Shown: positions 51,668-60,842 of the stretch, one piece after another
Numbering within the stretch: position 1 is the stretch's first letter
How the letters are laid out: each line of letters begins with the position of its first letter
From: Planctomycetota bacterium
Lineage (GTDB): Bacteria > Planctomycetota > UBA1135 > GCA-002686595
Direction: 5' to 3'
DNA: 64,000 nucleotides
NCBI GenBank assembly: GCA_016795245.1
Contig: JAEUIA010000086.1
Span: 83,320 to 147,319 of the forward strand
Made by a program: the position numbers and the translations under genes
The notes under the pieces: generated by a model
Database searches by the model: none
Told to the model about the DNA's origin: nothing
Seen by the model: only the letters and a program-made list of their open reading frames with translations

Positions 51668-52579
51668 TCAGCGCATCGCCGCGTGGAACTCGCGCGGTGA
51701 GAGTTCGCCGTCGCCGTCCAGGTCCAGCGTGCTGATCACTGCGCTCTTGCGGATCGGGATCAAGAGTGGCCGCTGCAATTCGTCCAGGTCGGAGACACTG
51801 ATCTTGCCGGACTGATCGAAGTCGAGTCGCCTGAAGGTCGAAACGGGGCCGAGAATTCGCGGTGGTTGCGGAGTCGTGTCGGCCGCGAGCTTGCGGGCCT
51901 CGACCTGGTCGAACAGCTCCGCGATCGAGGCGTAGCGCTTGCGTTCCGTCGTGATCGTCGGCGGCGCCAAGACATCCAGCAGCGCTTGGGCTTCGCTCGC
52001 TTCGATGCGTTCCGATCGATCGCGATCGATCGTCTCCAGGACGACCTGCGCGTCGACGCCCTGGGCTCCGTACTCAGCGAGGGCGGTCTGGACTTCGCGA
52101 CGATCCAGCGCTCCATCGTTGTTGGTGTCGAAAGCCGTGATCAATTCCTCGGGCGTGCGCTTCGGAATGCGAGTCGAGATGACCCTGGCTTTGGGCGGCG
52201 CAAACGCCCCCCCGCGTGAGATGACCGTCAAGTAGCGCGCGGTGTATTCCTCGAGCGTGATGCGGCCGTCGCGGTCGGTGTCGTAGACCGCGTACGTGTC
52301 GCGATCCAGGTTCATGCTGCTGTTCGATTCGTTGAAGCTGATCCAGCCGTTGCCGTCGTAGTCGCAGGTGCGGAAGTACAGACCGGCGAGATCGGTCGGC
52401 GACTCCGGCATCGGCGCGACGGGCAATTGCGGTCGCTCGCGTGCCGGGGGCGGGGGCGTGGGAGTCGTCGGAACTGGAGCCGGAGCCGGTCGCGCACCGC
52501 CGCCGCCGCCGCGTCCTTGTGCGAGGGCGAGCGCGGTGAAGGCGAGCGCGCCGACGAGTGCGAGGTGAACGGTTCTCAT
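51668..52579 (-). CDS. exported protein with six EF-hand-like calcium sites
   Basis: 303 aa from the ATG at 52579, which opens a signal peptide (about 2-21) and a Gly/Pro-rich linker. Six EF-hand loops follow: DYDGNGWISFNE, DTDRDGRITLEE, DTNNDGALDRRE, DRDRSERIEASE (degenerate), DFDQSGKISVSD and DLDGDGELSPRE. Loops of this kind bind Ca2+. It could stabilise an extracytoplasmic complex when calcium is present. It follows the DegT gene after 38 nt, possibly in one transcript; it is convergent with the asparaginase gene (20-nt gap). Confidence 0.85.
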   Translation of the reverse strand: MRTVHLALVGALAFTALALAQGRGGGGGARPAPAPVPTTPTPPPPARERPQLPVAPMPESPTDLAGLYFRTCDYDGNGWISFNESNSSMNLDRDTYAVYDTDRDGRITLEEYTARYLTVISRGGAFAPPKARVISTRIPKRTPEELITAFDTNNDGALDRREVQTALAEYGAQGVDAQVVLETIDRDRSERIEASEAQALLDVLAPPTITTERKRYASIAELFDQVEARKLAADTTPQPPRILGPVSTFRRLDFDQSGKISVSDLDELQRPLLIPIRKSAVISTLDLDGDGELSPREFHAAMR

Positions 52580-52617
52580 GCGTATCCCTGGATCGACATT
52601 CGAGCGGTCAAACTGAA

Positions 52618-53790
52618 TCAGGCACGCGTCCCGGCCCCGCCGCGCGCCATCGCGATCACATTCTCGGCGATGCGGTCCACGTCGGCATCGCTCAGGAAGG
52701 GGTGCACGGGCAGGCACAGGACTTCGCGCGCGAGGCGCTCGCTGTTGGGGAAATCACCGGGCCCGTAGCCCCACGGCCGCGCGGCTTCCTGCAGGTGCAC
52801 GGGTGAGGGGTAGTGCACGCCGACGAAGATCTTTTTCTCCTTCAAGCGCTCCACGACTTCGTCGCGCGGCACGTCCACGACGCGCACGGTGTACTGGTGG
52901 TAGACGTGATCGGCGCCCTTCACCGTCGTGAGCGGAATCACCGACTGCGTCCCGCGGAAGGCCGCGTCGAAGCGCGCGGCGATCTGCACGCGGCGCGCCG
53001 TCCAGGCCGCGAGATGCGGCAGCTTCACGTTCAGCGCGGCGCCTTGGAACGCCTGCAGGCGCGAGTTCGTCCCGATCTCGGCGTGCGTGTAGCGCACCGG
53101 CGAGCCGTGTTCACGGATCCGACGCGCGCGCTCGAACACGGCCTTCTTCGGGGTGATGACCATGCCGCCTTCGCCGCAGGCACCCAGGTTCTTGGTGGGG
53201 TAGAACGAGAACGCGGTCGCGTCGCCGAGTTGTCCGCAGGACACTCCGTCGCGCTTCGCGCCGTGTGACTGGGCCGCGTCCTCGATCAAGGCCAGCTTCT
53301 TGGCGTCGCACAGCGCGCGAAACGCTTTCATGTCGACCATCTGGCCGTACAGGTGCACGGGCAGGATCGCCGTCGTCTTGGAATCGATCGCTTTCTCGGC
53401 GAGCTTGGGCGACAGCAATGCCGTCTCGAGTTCGACGTCGGCGAAGCGCGGCACGGCACCCATCCAGGCGATCGAACCGGCGCTGGCGAAGAACGTGAAG
53501 GGCGAAGTGACCACGTGGTCGCCGGGATTCACACCCGAGGCGCGCAAGGCGATCACGAGCGCATCCGTCCCGTTCGCGACGCCGACGCCGTAGGGCACAC
53601 CGTGCAGCGCAGCCATGTCGCGCTCGAGCTTCTCGACTTCAGGGCCGAGGATGTACTGGCCGCTCTGCAACACGGCGAGGATCTTCTCCTCGAGCGCCGG
53701 CCCGAGTGCCGCGCGCTCCGCGGCGAGGTCGACGGGGGCGAGGGGTTTCAGATCTGATTCCAGGGTTGTTGTCGTGCTCTTTGTCGCCAT
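52618..53790 (-). CDS. DegT/DnrJ/EryC1-family PLP aminotransferase
   Basis: 390 aa from the ATG at 53790, which has TATCCT 10 nt upstream; the upstream frame to 53832 is excluded. PLP residues: D171 in ALIEDAAQSHG and the Schiff-base Lys200 in SFYPTKNLG. The C-terminal HYPSPVHLQ motif is typical of sugar aminotransferases. These enzymes aminate keto-sugar nucleotides for LPS, capsule or glycan amino sugars. The amino-sugar pathway genes are not alongside. Confidence 0.88.
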   Translation of the reverse strand: MATKSTTTTLESDLKPLAPVDLAAERAALGPALEEKILAVLQSGQYILGPEVEKLERDMAALHGVPYGVGVANGTDALVIALRASGVNPGDHVVTSPFTFFASAGSIAWMGAVPRFADVELETALLSPKLAEKAIDSKTTAILPVHLYGQMVDMKAFRALCDAKKLALIEDAAQSHGAKRDGVSCGQLGDATAFSFYPTKNLGACGEGGMVITPKKAVFERARRIREHGSPVRYTHAEIGTNSRLQAFQGAALNVKLPHLAAWTARRVQIAARFDAAFRGTQSVIPLTTVKGADHVYHQYTVRVVDVPRDEVVERLKEKKIFVGVHYPSPVHLQEAARPWGYGPGDFPNSERLAREVLCLPVHPFLSDADVDRIAENVIAMARGGAGTRA

Positions 53791-53800
53791 GAGGCCCGCC

Positions 53801-53806
53801 AGGATA
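53801..53806 (-). promoter_or_regulatory. -10 element TATCCT for the DegT gene
   Basis: On the minus strand TATCCT ends 10 nt before the ATG at 53790 with no ribosome-binding site between. The same hexamer sits at the same position before the gene starting at 58539. Confidence 0.45.
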
Positions 53807-53912
53807 ACGCCTGCCGTGCCGCGCCGCGGCAAAGTCTCCAGGGGTCCTCCACGACTTTCGCCGCGGCAAACCGCAGAAGCGTTCGCAGGCGCCGGCGGAA
53901 TGCGTGAGTCTA

Positions 53913-53935
53913 GCCGCCGATCAGACCGGGGCGGC
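53913..53935 (-). terminator. weak hairpin after the NSS/small-protein unit
   Basis: GCCGCC at 53913-53918 pairs with GGCGGC at 53930-53935 (6 bp, 11-nt loop), directly after the stop of the 36-aa gene. There is no T-tract, so termination is uncertain. Confidence 0.3.
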
Positions 53936-53937
53936 GG

Positions 53938-54048
53938 TCAGAGATCCTCTCGCGGAGGAGCGGTGAGCACCTTGTAGAAGCACCAGGAGAGCAAGCCGGT
54001 GACGAAAGACACCGACGTGATCATGAATATCCATGCCAGGGTGGTCAT
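53938..54048 (-). CDS. 36-aa MetS-like small membrane subunit coupled to the NSS transporter
   Basis: A 36-residue frame starting at the ATG at 54048 that overlaps the NSS stop by 4 nt (ATGA). The product begins MTTLAWIFMITSVSFVTG and is one TM helix (about 4-26) ending in a short polar tail TAPPREDL. Its size, single helix and 3' placement match the MetS-type small subunits that accompany some bacterial NSS amino-acid transporters (Corynebacterium MetPS). No Shine-Dalgarno is needed if translation is coupled. The hairpin at 53913-53935 lies directly behind it. Confidence 0.6.
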   Translation of the reverse strand: MTTLAWIFMITSVSFVTGLLSWCFYKVLTAPPREDL

Positions 54049-55706
54049 GTGCGAGGCTCCGTCGTCGAACTTGAAGGCTGAATGTCATCGGGTTCCCGCT
54101 CGCCGTTCAGGTCTCGACCCTCGCGTGCCCAGCGCCGCGCTCCGATGGCCGTGACGATGATCAAGAAGAGGATCACCAGCGTCACCAATCCGAGTGATAG
54201 CTGCATCGTGCGGCTGTCTGCGATCTTCGAGATCCAACCTAGAGTGACCACACCGTCGTCACCGGTCTTGTCGGGGAGGTTCTGGAAGATGAAGCCGACG
54301 AAAACGACCAGGAGGAACACGGGGCTGACGTACTTGATGATGAATCGATAGATGCCCGGGATACGAATCCGTGCGCCGACGTGAGCCTCTTTCCAACCAC
54401 GGTCGATTCCGAAAACCCAACCGAAGGCGATGATCTGCACCCCCGCCATCACGAAGATCAGGAATGTGCCGACCCAGAAGTCGATCGTGTCCATCGCGAT
54501 CAGGTCTTTGCTGAACCAAAGCACGAAGACGTTTCCGAAGAGGGTGATCAGGGCCACGATCGTCGTCGCCGTCTTGGTTCCGACGCCGAGGGCCTCCTCG
54601 AAGAAGGCCTTGGCCGGTTGCAACATCGACAGCGAACTGGTGATCGCGGCCAGGAACAACATGAAGAACCAGATGGCGCCGAAGAAGTTGCCGCCCGGCA
54701 TGTGCGCGAAGACCACCGGCAACGCGAAGAATCCGGTGCTGAACGTGCCGCCTGTGTTGGCCTGAGTGAGCGTCAAGCCCATGAACGCCACGGCCGCAGT
54801 CAACGTGATCATGCCGCCCAGCGCGACTTCGAAGAACTCGTTCGTAGCCGTGGCGGTCAGACCGGACAGCACGATGTCATCCTTGCGCCTGCAGTACGAC
54901 GCGTAGTTGATGATGACTCCGAATCCGACCGACAAGCTGAAGAAGATCTGGCCGGCCGCCGCCAGCCAGGTCTGGAAGTTCCCCAGAGCCTTGAAGTCCG
55001 GATTCCACATGAAATTGAGGCCGGCCTCGACGCTTTGGTCCGGGTGCGTCGGATCGGGCGTGCCGAGCGTCAAGACGCGGATGAGGACGATCACCGCAAA
55101 GACCGCCATGCACGGAATCGCGTAGCGACAGAAGGCCTCGATGCCCTTGGACAATCCGCGGTAGACAAACCAGATGTTGATCCCGAAAGTGATCACCCAG
55201 AACACGACGCTCTGGTGCAGCGTGCCGTCCGCCATGAATCCGTCGAATGCGCTGCCCGTGATCTCACCGAAGAACTGCTTGGAGCCGTCGACTTGCGATT
55301 GCACCGCGCCTTCATTGATACCGATGCCGCCCTGCGCGAAATTCCACGCGTAGCACAGGCACCAGGCCTCGATGAGCACGTAATAGAAGTAGACGACGAG
55401 CGGAATCACGACGCCGGTGACTCCCAGGTACCGCGACACGCCGCCGCGGCCGACGACGCCCATGATCGCGGGCGCGGAATGAAAGCCCTTGCGGCCGCCG
55501 TAGCGTCCCATCGTCCACTCCGCCCATCCGATGGGGATGCCGAGCAGGAGCAGGGCGACGAAATAGGGGATCAAGAACGCGCCGCCGCCATTCTGGGCCG
55601 CGTTGCCAGGGAAGCGCAGAAAGTTGCCGAGTCCGACGGCGGATCCGGCTACGGCCAGGATCACACCAAGGCGCGTGCCCCATTCCTGCTTGTTCGATGC
55701 GCTCAT
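54045..55706 (-). CDS. NSS-family (sodium:neurotransmitter symporter) amino-acid transporter
   Basis: 553 aa from the ATG at 55706; the frame upstream to 55841 is excluded. Twelve TM helices in the LeuT fold. The N-terminal signature is WGTRLGVILAVAGSAVGLGNFLRFPG, where the unwound TM1 region GSAVGLGN binds Na+ and substrate, and TM6 around FFSLSVGFGVIINYASY is also conserved. It imports amino acids with Na+. It is coupled to a 36-aa MetS-like protein by a 4-nt overlap and is divergent from the APC permease gene. Confidence 0.92.
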   Translation of the reverse strand: MSASNKQEWGTRLGVILAVAGSAVGLGNFLRFPGNAAQNGGGAFLIPYFVALLLLGIPIGWAEWTMGRYGGRKGFHSAPAIMGVVGRGGVSRYLGVTGVVIPLVVYFYYVLIEAWCLCYAWNFAQGGIGINEGAVQSQVDGSKQFFGEITGSAFDGFMADGTLHQSVVFWVITFGINIWFVYRGLSKGIEAFCRYAIPCMAVFAVIVLIRVLTLGTPDPTHPDQSVEAGLNFMWNPDFKALGNFQTWLAAAGQIFFSLSVGFGVIINYASYCRRKDDIVLSGLTATATNEFFEVALGGMITLTAAVAFMGLTLTQANTGGTFSTGFFALPVVFAHMPGGNFFGAIWFFMLFLAAITSSLSMLQPAKAFFEEALGVGTKTATTIVALITLFGNVFVLWFSKDLIAMDTIDFWVGTFLIFVMAGVQIIAFGWVFGIDRGWKEAHVGARIRIPGIYRFIIKYVSPVFLLVVFVGFIFQNLPDKTGDDGVVTLGWISKIADSRTMQLSLGLVTLVILFLIIVTAIGARRWAREGRDLNGEREPDDIQPSSSTTEPRT

Positions 55707-55869
55707 GCGGCCCTCAAAGTGGGTGCGATTGGGAGGCGAAGACGCGCGCAACGTAGCGGTGGCGCGCGACCGGAGCAACGCAGCATGCGTCTTTTCAGCA
55801 GTTTGGCTCGCAGTCGACCTCACGATCCGGCCGCCCGTCAATTTTGCGGACCGGCGTTGAATGCGTGGT

Positions 55870-55875
55870 TATAGT
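55870..55875 (+). promoter_or_regulatory. possible -10 element TATAGT
   Basis: TATAGT lies 33 nt before the TTG start of the APC gene in the 202-nt divergent gap. It fits TAnnnT, and a leader from about 55882 would contain the GGAGG at 55899-55903. Confidence 0.4.
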
Positions 55876-55908
55876 CCGCCGCACCCTGCAACCTGAGTGG
55901 AGGCCGGC

Positions 55909-57423
55909 TTGGATCTGTTTCGCACGAAAAGCATCGAGGAATTGCGCGAACGCGCGGACGCGGGCGAGCACAAACTCCACCGTACGCTCGGACGCAAGGA
56001 CCTGATCTTTCTGGGCATCGGCGCCATCATCGGCGCCGGCATCTTCTCCACGCTGGGCACGGCCGCCGCCGGCGAGGCCGGAGTGCGAGCCGGGGCCGGG
56101 CCGGCGCTCGTCATCTCCTTCATCCTGCTGGGCCTCGTGTGCGGGCTCGCCGGACTGTGCTACGCCGAGTTGACTTCGATGATCCCGGTGTCTGGCAGCG
56201 CGTACACCTACGCCTTCGCGACGATGGGAGAGTTGATCGCGTGGATCATCGGCTGGGACCTGATCCTCGAGTACGCCGTCGGAAACGTGGCCGTCGCGAT
56301 CGCATGGTCGGGCTATTTCCAATCCGTGATCGGGTACTTCGGCGTCGAACTGCCTTTCTGGTTGTCGCACGGCTACGGGGACGTGATGCAGCAGTTGAGT
56401 GCCGCCACGCACGCCGTGGACGCGGACAAGATCGCGAGCTTGCAAGGCGCATTGGACGCTGCGCCGCATCTATTCGGGCGCGCGCTGATGATCAACCTGC
56501 CGGCGACCTTGATCGTGCTTGCGATCACGTGGCTGCTCGTGCGCGGCGTCAAGGAAAGCGCGCGCGTCAACAACTGGATGGTCTACGTCAAATTGCTCGT
56601 GCTCGCCATGTTCCTGGTGGTGGGCGCCTTCTACGTCGACCCCGAGAACTGGAAGCCGTTCGCACCGAACGGTTGGCGCGGCATCCACCAGGGCGCCGCG
56701 ATCGTGTTCTTCGCGTACATCGGATTCGACGCGGTTTCGACGGCCGCGGAAGAGTGCAAGAACCCGCAGAAGGACATGCCGGTCGGCATTTTGGCGGCGC
56801 TCGGCATTTGCACGCTGATCTACGTGCTCGTCGGGCTCGTCGCCACGGGCCTCGTGCCCTACGCCCAACTGGCCAGCGGTGCGGACCCGTTGGCTCGCGC
56901 GCTCGAAGGGGCCGGCTTGCCGATCGTGCAGTTGGTCCTCTCGATCGGCGCGGTCGTCTCGATGTCGGCGGTGCTGCTCGTCTTTCAACTCGGTCAGCCG
57001 CGCATTTTCTTCGCGATGTCGCGCGACGGACTGTTGCCCAAGGTCTTCTCCAAGGTGCATCCGCGCTACAAGACGCCGCACATCACGACGATCGCGACCG
57101 GTCTCGTCGTGGCGGCCGGCGCGGCTTACATGGATGACGACGCCACCTACGACCTGACGAACATCGGCACGCTGTTCGCATTCCTGGTCGCTTGTCTGGG
57201 AGTCATGATCCTGCGCATCAAGAAGCCCGACATCCCGCGCGCATTCCGTGTGCCGTTCGTGTGGCTCGTCGCGCCGGCCGGTGCTGCGGCTTGCGTCTAC
57301 ACGATGTTCGGCTTGCCCTCGGTGGCGTGGACTCGCTTCGGAATCTGGCTCGCGGTCGGAGTCGGCCTCTACTTCGTGATCAAGATCATCAAGTCCAGAA
57401 CCGCAACCGGGTCGGCCGACTGA
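55909..57423 (+). CDS. APC-family amino-acid permease (cationic amino acid transporter type)
   Basis: 504 aa from the TTG at 55909, supported by a GGAGG five bases before it; a GTG at 55897 lies upstream but overlaps that Shine-Dalgarno. The N-terminus reads DLFRTKSIEELRE, characteristic of CAT-like permeases, and TM1 contains GIGAIIGAGIFSTLG. About 12-14 TM helices; FFAYIGFDAVSTAAEECKNPQKDMP near 270-295 is the signature loop after TM6. It imports amino acids, probably basic or broad range. Convergent gene next door encodes a solute-binding lipoprotein. Confidence 0.9.
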   Translation: MDLFRTKSIEELRERADAGEHKLHRTLGRKDLIFLGIGAIIGAGIFSTLGTAAAGEAGVRAGAGPALVISFILLGLVCGLAGLCYAELTSMIPVSGSAYTYAFATMGELIAWIIGWDLILEYAVGNVAVAIAWSGYFQSVIGYFGVELPFWLSHGYGDVMQQLSAATHAVDADKIASLQGALDAAPHLFGRALMINLPATLIVLAITWLLVRGVKESARVNNWMVYVKLLVLAMFLVVGAFYVDPENWKPFAPNGWRGIHQGAAIVFFAYIGFDAVSTAAEECKNPQKDMPVGILAALGICTLIYVLVGLVATGLVPYAQLASGADPLARALEGAGLPIVQLVLSIGAVVSMSAVLLVFQLGQPRIFFAMSRDGLLPKVFSKVHPRYKTPHITTIATGLVVAAGAAYMDDDATYDLTNIGTLFAFLVACLGVMILRIKKPDIPRAFRVPFVWLVAPAGAAACVYTMFGLPSVAWTRFGIWLAVGVGLYFVIKIIKSRTATGSAD

Positions 57424-57429
57424 GGTCGG

Positions 57430-58539
57430 TCAGCGCTTTGGAATCGCGAGCGGCACGGGTCGGCCGTTCTCGATGCGCGCGATCGCCGGCGTGAGCTCCG
57501 AAGGTCCGCGCAAGCGGCGCCCGATCTCCGTCGGCTGCGACAGCGGCGTGTGTGCCAGCGTCGCGACCACGCGTCGGCCGGCCGCGTACCCGAGCAGTGC
57601 GGGTTCGTCTACGGCATCGAGGTGCCCTTCGGCCACGGCTTCGGTGAGCCGCCGGACGAGCGCGCTCGAGCGCTGTCCCACGATCAAGCTCGGGAAATAG
57701 GCGCCTTCCAGCGCCGCTGCACGATCGACCTGGGGCAGGGCGTCGACGTCCGGCGCACCGGTGAAGAGCAGCGCTGCCGGCACGGCTCGCCGTCGCAGGG
57801 CGCGGCCCACGAGTGCCGCATCGCGGCCGTCCAACGCGACGACGACAGCTTGCGGCGCGTCGTTCACGATTGATGTCAGCACTTCCGTGATCGATTCGGG
57901 CGTGAATGTCCGCGGTTCGCCGGTCTGCACGCCGCGCGCAAGCAAGGCTCCGCGCACCGCGGACGACATTTCGTGCGCACTCTCCGAAGCTGCACTCCGC
58001 TCGCGCGCCAGGATCGCAACCTTCGAATACCCCATCGTGCCCACGATGAGATCCGCCAGGAGATCTGCGCGTTCACGCTCACTGGGAGCCGTGCCGACCA
58101 CGCCGGCGGCCGCCAGTTCCTGCGAGGGGCCGCAACCCGGGCACACGCAGTGGACCGGGTTTGCAGTGCCGAATGCGGCGACGGCGCGCTCAGCACTCAA
58201 CCCGCCTGCGACGAGGACGACAGAATCGTCCTCTACCAAGCGCCGCACCGCCGCCGCCGCTCCGGAAGCTCGGCTGCGATCGTCGTAGGTCACGAGTTCG
58301 AATCGGAGCGACTCCGTTGCATCCCACTCGCGCAGCGCCAGCTCGAAACCGCGCAGTTGCGCCGAACCTAGAGCAGCGTCCGGTCCGGTCAACGAGGCGT
58401 AGGCTCCGATTCGAATCGTCTGAACACTCGCAGGGGGCGGTTCTGGGACGTAGACGCGCCGCTGACGCTCGCAGGAGGCGAACAGCGACAGGACCGAGGT
58501 CGCCGCGATCACGATCAGACCTTTTCCATACAGAGTCAT
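57430..58539 (-). CDS. branched-chain amino acid (LivJ-type) ABC solute-binding lipoprotein
   Basis: 369 aa from the ATG at 58539, which has TATCCT 12 nt upstream; the frame open to 59241 is excluded. Lipoprotein signal ends at LFASC (Cys23). The mature part is a periplasmic-binding-protein type I fold: IRIGAYASLTGPDAALGSAQLRGFELALREW is the classic LivJ opening, and FTPESITEVLTSIVNDAPQAVVVALDG a later domain-2 segment. It captures amino acids or amide ligands; no permease or ATPase genes adjoin it, so it may be an orphan receptor feeding another system. Confidence 0.85.
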   Translation of the reverse strand: MTLYGKGLIVIAATSVLSLFASCERQRRVYVPEPPPASVQTIRIGAYASLTGPDAALGSAQLRGFELALREWDATESLRFELVTYDDRSRASGAAAAVRRLVEDDSVVLVAGGLSAERAVAAFGTANPVHCVCPGCGPSQELAAAGVVGTAPSERERADLLADLIVGTMGYSKVAILARERSAASESAHEMSSAVRGALLARGVQTGEPRTFTPESITEVLTSIVNDAPQAVVVALDGRDAALVGRALRRRAVPAALLFTGAPDVDALPQVDRAAALEGAYFPSLIVGQRSSALVRRLTEAVAEGHLDAVDEPALLGYAAGRRVVATLAHTPLSQPTEIGRRLRGPSELTPAIARIENGRPVPLAIPKR

Positions 58540-58551
58540 GCCGCGCACACA

Positions 58552-58557
58552 AGGATA
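58552..58557 (-). promoter_or_regulatory. -10 element TATCCT for the LivJ-type gene
   Basis: On the minus strand TATCCT ends 12 nt before the ATG at 58539. No Shine-Dalgarno is seen in the interval. Confidence 0.45.
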
Positions 58558-58647
58558 ACGGTCGGATGCACCGCGCGCGCTTGCGAGCCTGATTCGAATC
58601 GCCCATTCTTGTGCGCCCGCAGACGCGCACCCCAGGAAAATCCCATC

Positions 58648-59991
58648 ATGCTGACCTTTCTCGCCGCTCTGGCACTGCAGACACCCGCTCCCGTCGCCGA
58701 CAACGCCGTCTGGACGCAGCCCGAACTCGAACGCGTGGCGAATGAGATCCGCGCTGAGGTCGAGGAATTGCGCGGCATGAAGTTCAAGGGGCCGGTCGCC
58801 GTGAAGCTCACCGACAAGGCCGGCTTTTTCGAGTACGCGCGCCGACGCCAGGCCGCGACCGAGACGCCCGAGAAGGCCTACCGCGACGAGACCGTCGCGA
58901 AGCTGCTCGGCCTGATCCCCGCGAGCATGGACTACCAGAAGGAGATGCTGAAGATCCTCGAGGAGCAGGTCGGCGGCTTCTACGACCCGAAGAGCAGCAC
59001 CTTCTACCTGATGGAGACCTTCACGGGTGGTGTCGCGAAGATCATCCTCGCGCACGAATTGACACACGCGCTCGACGATCAGCATTTCGACATCGACGGC
59101 ACGCTGGCGCAATGTGGAGATGAGACGGACGCGACGCTCGCGTATCAGGCCGTCGTCGAGGGCAGCGGCACCGGGTTGATGAACCAGTGGTACATGAAAC
59201 ATCTCTCCGAGATCACGCCGGCCGATCTCGCGGCTGCGCAAGGTTTGGGAGCGGAGACGCTCGCGAAGTCGCCGCCGTACATGTGGAAGCCGCTGCTCGC
59301 GGTCTACTTGCTGGGCGATTCGTTTCTGGCGCGGAGTTCAGGAATGAACCTGACGTTGAAGAAGGCCGCGCTGTCCGACATCCAGGCGACCTTCGCCGCT
59401 CCGCCGAAGTCCACCGAACAGATCTTGCACTCGAACAAGTATTGGAATGCCGACGAACGCGACGATCCGATCCGGATCACGATCGACACGAGTGCGCTGC
59501 CCGAGGGTTGGCAGGTGGCGGGCGTCGATACGTTGGGTGAGCTCTACCTGGCCTTGTTGACGACGCCGCCGAAGAAGCGCAAGGGACTCGACGTGACGAG
59601 TGCGCTCGCCGTGATGGGCGTCAACTACACGAATGCCGCGGCGGAAGGCTGGGGCGGTGATCGCTGCGTGCTGCTGCGGAACGGCGACGACACGATGCTC
59701 CAGTTGGTGACGGCGTGGGACACGGCGAAGGACGCCGACGAATTCGCAGCCGCGCTGGGCGATCCGGCGCGGCCGAGTTCGATTCCTGTCTTCAAAGGCA
59801 GTGGACGCGATGCGGAGTCCGGCTGGATCCGCGGCGCATCCGCCACTCAGGCCGTCGTGACGCGAGAACTGGCCGCGGATGGCCAGACACCGCTGGTCGT
59901 GCTGCGCGTCTTCTCGCTGCAAGCTCCTGCGACCGAGAAAGTGATCGAGCAGCTCAAGTTGCCGTATTCGCTCGCGGGCGACGCGCGCTAG
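58648..59991 (+). CDS. exported HELTH-type zinc metallopeptidase
   Basis: 447 aa from the ATG at 58648. The N-terminal hydrophobic segment (about 2-14) is a short signal peptide. The zinc motif is HELTH (136-140) followed by ALDDQ; the Glu at about 171 in QAVVEGSGT is a likely third ligand, a gluzincin-type arrangement. The sequence GGFYDPKSSTFYLME just before it resembles a substrate-binding strand. It should cut peptides outside the cytoplasm; the substrate is unknown. Next gene is convergent with a 7-nt gap. Confidence 0.75.
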   Translation: MLTFLAALALQTPAPVADNAVWTQPELERVANEIRAEVEELRGMKFKGPVAVKLTDKAGFFEYARRRQAATETPEKAYRDETVAKLLGLIPASMDYQKEMLKILEEQVGGFYDPKSSTFYLMETFTGGVAKIILAHELTHALDDQHFDIDGTLAQCGDETDATLAYQAVVEGSGTGLMNQWYMKHLSEITPADLAAAQGLGAETLAKSPPYMWKPLLAVYLLGDSFLARSSGMNLTLKKAALSDIQATFAAPPKSTEQILHSNKYWNADERDDPIRITIDTSALPEGWQVAGVDTLGELYLALLTTPPKKRKGLDVTSALAVMGVNYTNAAAEGWGGDRCVLLRNGDDTMLQLVTAWDTAKDADEFAAALGDPARPSSIPVFKGSGRDAESGWIRGASATQAVVTRELAADGQTPLVVLRVFSLQAPATEKVIEQLKLPYSLAGDAR

Positions 59992-59998
59992 CAGAAGA

Positions 59999-60832
59999 TC
60001 AACCGAAGGAGCCGCGCGCCGTGCGGCGTGGTCCAGGCAAGCCGCCCGCGAGGCGCCCGGTGAACATGAACGTGCCCTCGATGCGCAAGCCCTTCCTGGG
60101 CTGTGGCAGGCGATCGGCTTCGAGTTGCCACCGGCTGACGAACAACGAGTGCGGGCGTTCCGGCGCGCAGGCTTCGATGCGGTCGAAGAGCTGCTTCGTG
60201 ATCGGATTCACTAGCGGTACGACCTCTTGGATGCGCAACGAGACATCGGCGCAGCCGCCCGGCTCGCTCAATCCGCCGAGCGGTTCGATGAACGCGGCGT
60301 CTTCGTTCTCGAAAACGCGCGGATCCGACGCACCGGAATCCGCGCCCAGGTACGAGACGTCGAGTGCGAAACCGGCGATGCTCACGGCGAGCACCAACCC
60401 GTGCGGAACCTCGTTCGGCAAGCGCCGCGCATCCGTCAGATAGGTCGAGATCGCGTACGCGCCCGGCGCGTGCGAAGTCAACGTGTTGCCGTGCTGCCAG
60501 GTGAGGTTATTGGCGCTCTCGTCGTCCTCGCGCACCGGCGGCGCGGCCCAGCCGACGAGCAGCGCGTCGAAGCGCGAGTCAGGCACGGACCGGATGTCGT
60601 CGACCGCGATGCGCAGACGGCGCTTCGTCACGTAGTGCGGGAGGATGTTCCAGTCCGCATCGCTCGTCTCGCGATCGATGCGCAATTCGAGCCCGTCGAC
60701 GAGCGGCAAGCGCCGGTGGTTCTCCGGCGCACCGCGCCAGGGCGCAGCCTCGCCCTGCACGCGGACGAGCTCGATGAGCTCCTCCAGCGGCTGTTCCGGA
60801 GAGAAGCCGATGCACTCGAGCAGGAAGTCCAA
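59999..60832 (-). CDS. conserved-looking protein of unknown function
   Basis: 277 aa, TTG start with TAGACT 10 nt upstream. I recognise no family. It has no signal peptide or TM segment and is probably cytoplasmic. Visible features are an acidic N-terminus (MDFLLECIGFSPEQPLEEL), an aromatic/His stretch DADWNILPHYVTK near 58-70, the block PHGLVLAVSIAGFALDVSYLGADSG near 143-167 and VNPITKQLFDRI near 205. The balanced composition and regular ends suggest a real gene. It shares a 55-nt divergent promoter region with the M1 aminopeptidase. Confidence 0.6.
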   Translation of the reverse strand: MDFLLECIGFSPEQPLEELIELVRVQGEAAPWRGAPENHRRLPLVDGLELRIDRETSDADWNILPHYVTKRRLRIAVDDIRSVPDSRFDALLVGWAAPPVREDDESANNLTWQHGNTLTSHAPGAYAISTYLTDARRLPNEVPHGLVLAVSIAGFALDVSYLGADSGASDPRVFENEDAAFIEPLGGLSEPGGCADVSLRIQEVVPLVNPITKQLFDRIEACAPERPHSLFVSRWQLEADRLPQPRKGLRIEGTFMFTGRLAGGLPGPRRTARGSFG

Positions 60833-60842
60833 GCGGGGGAGG

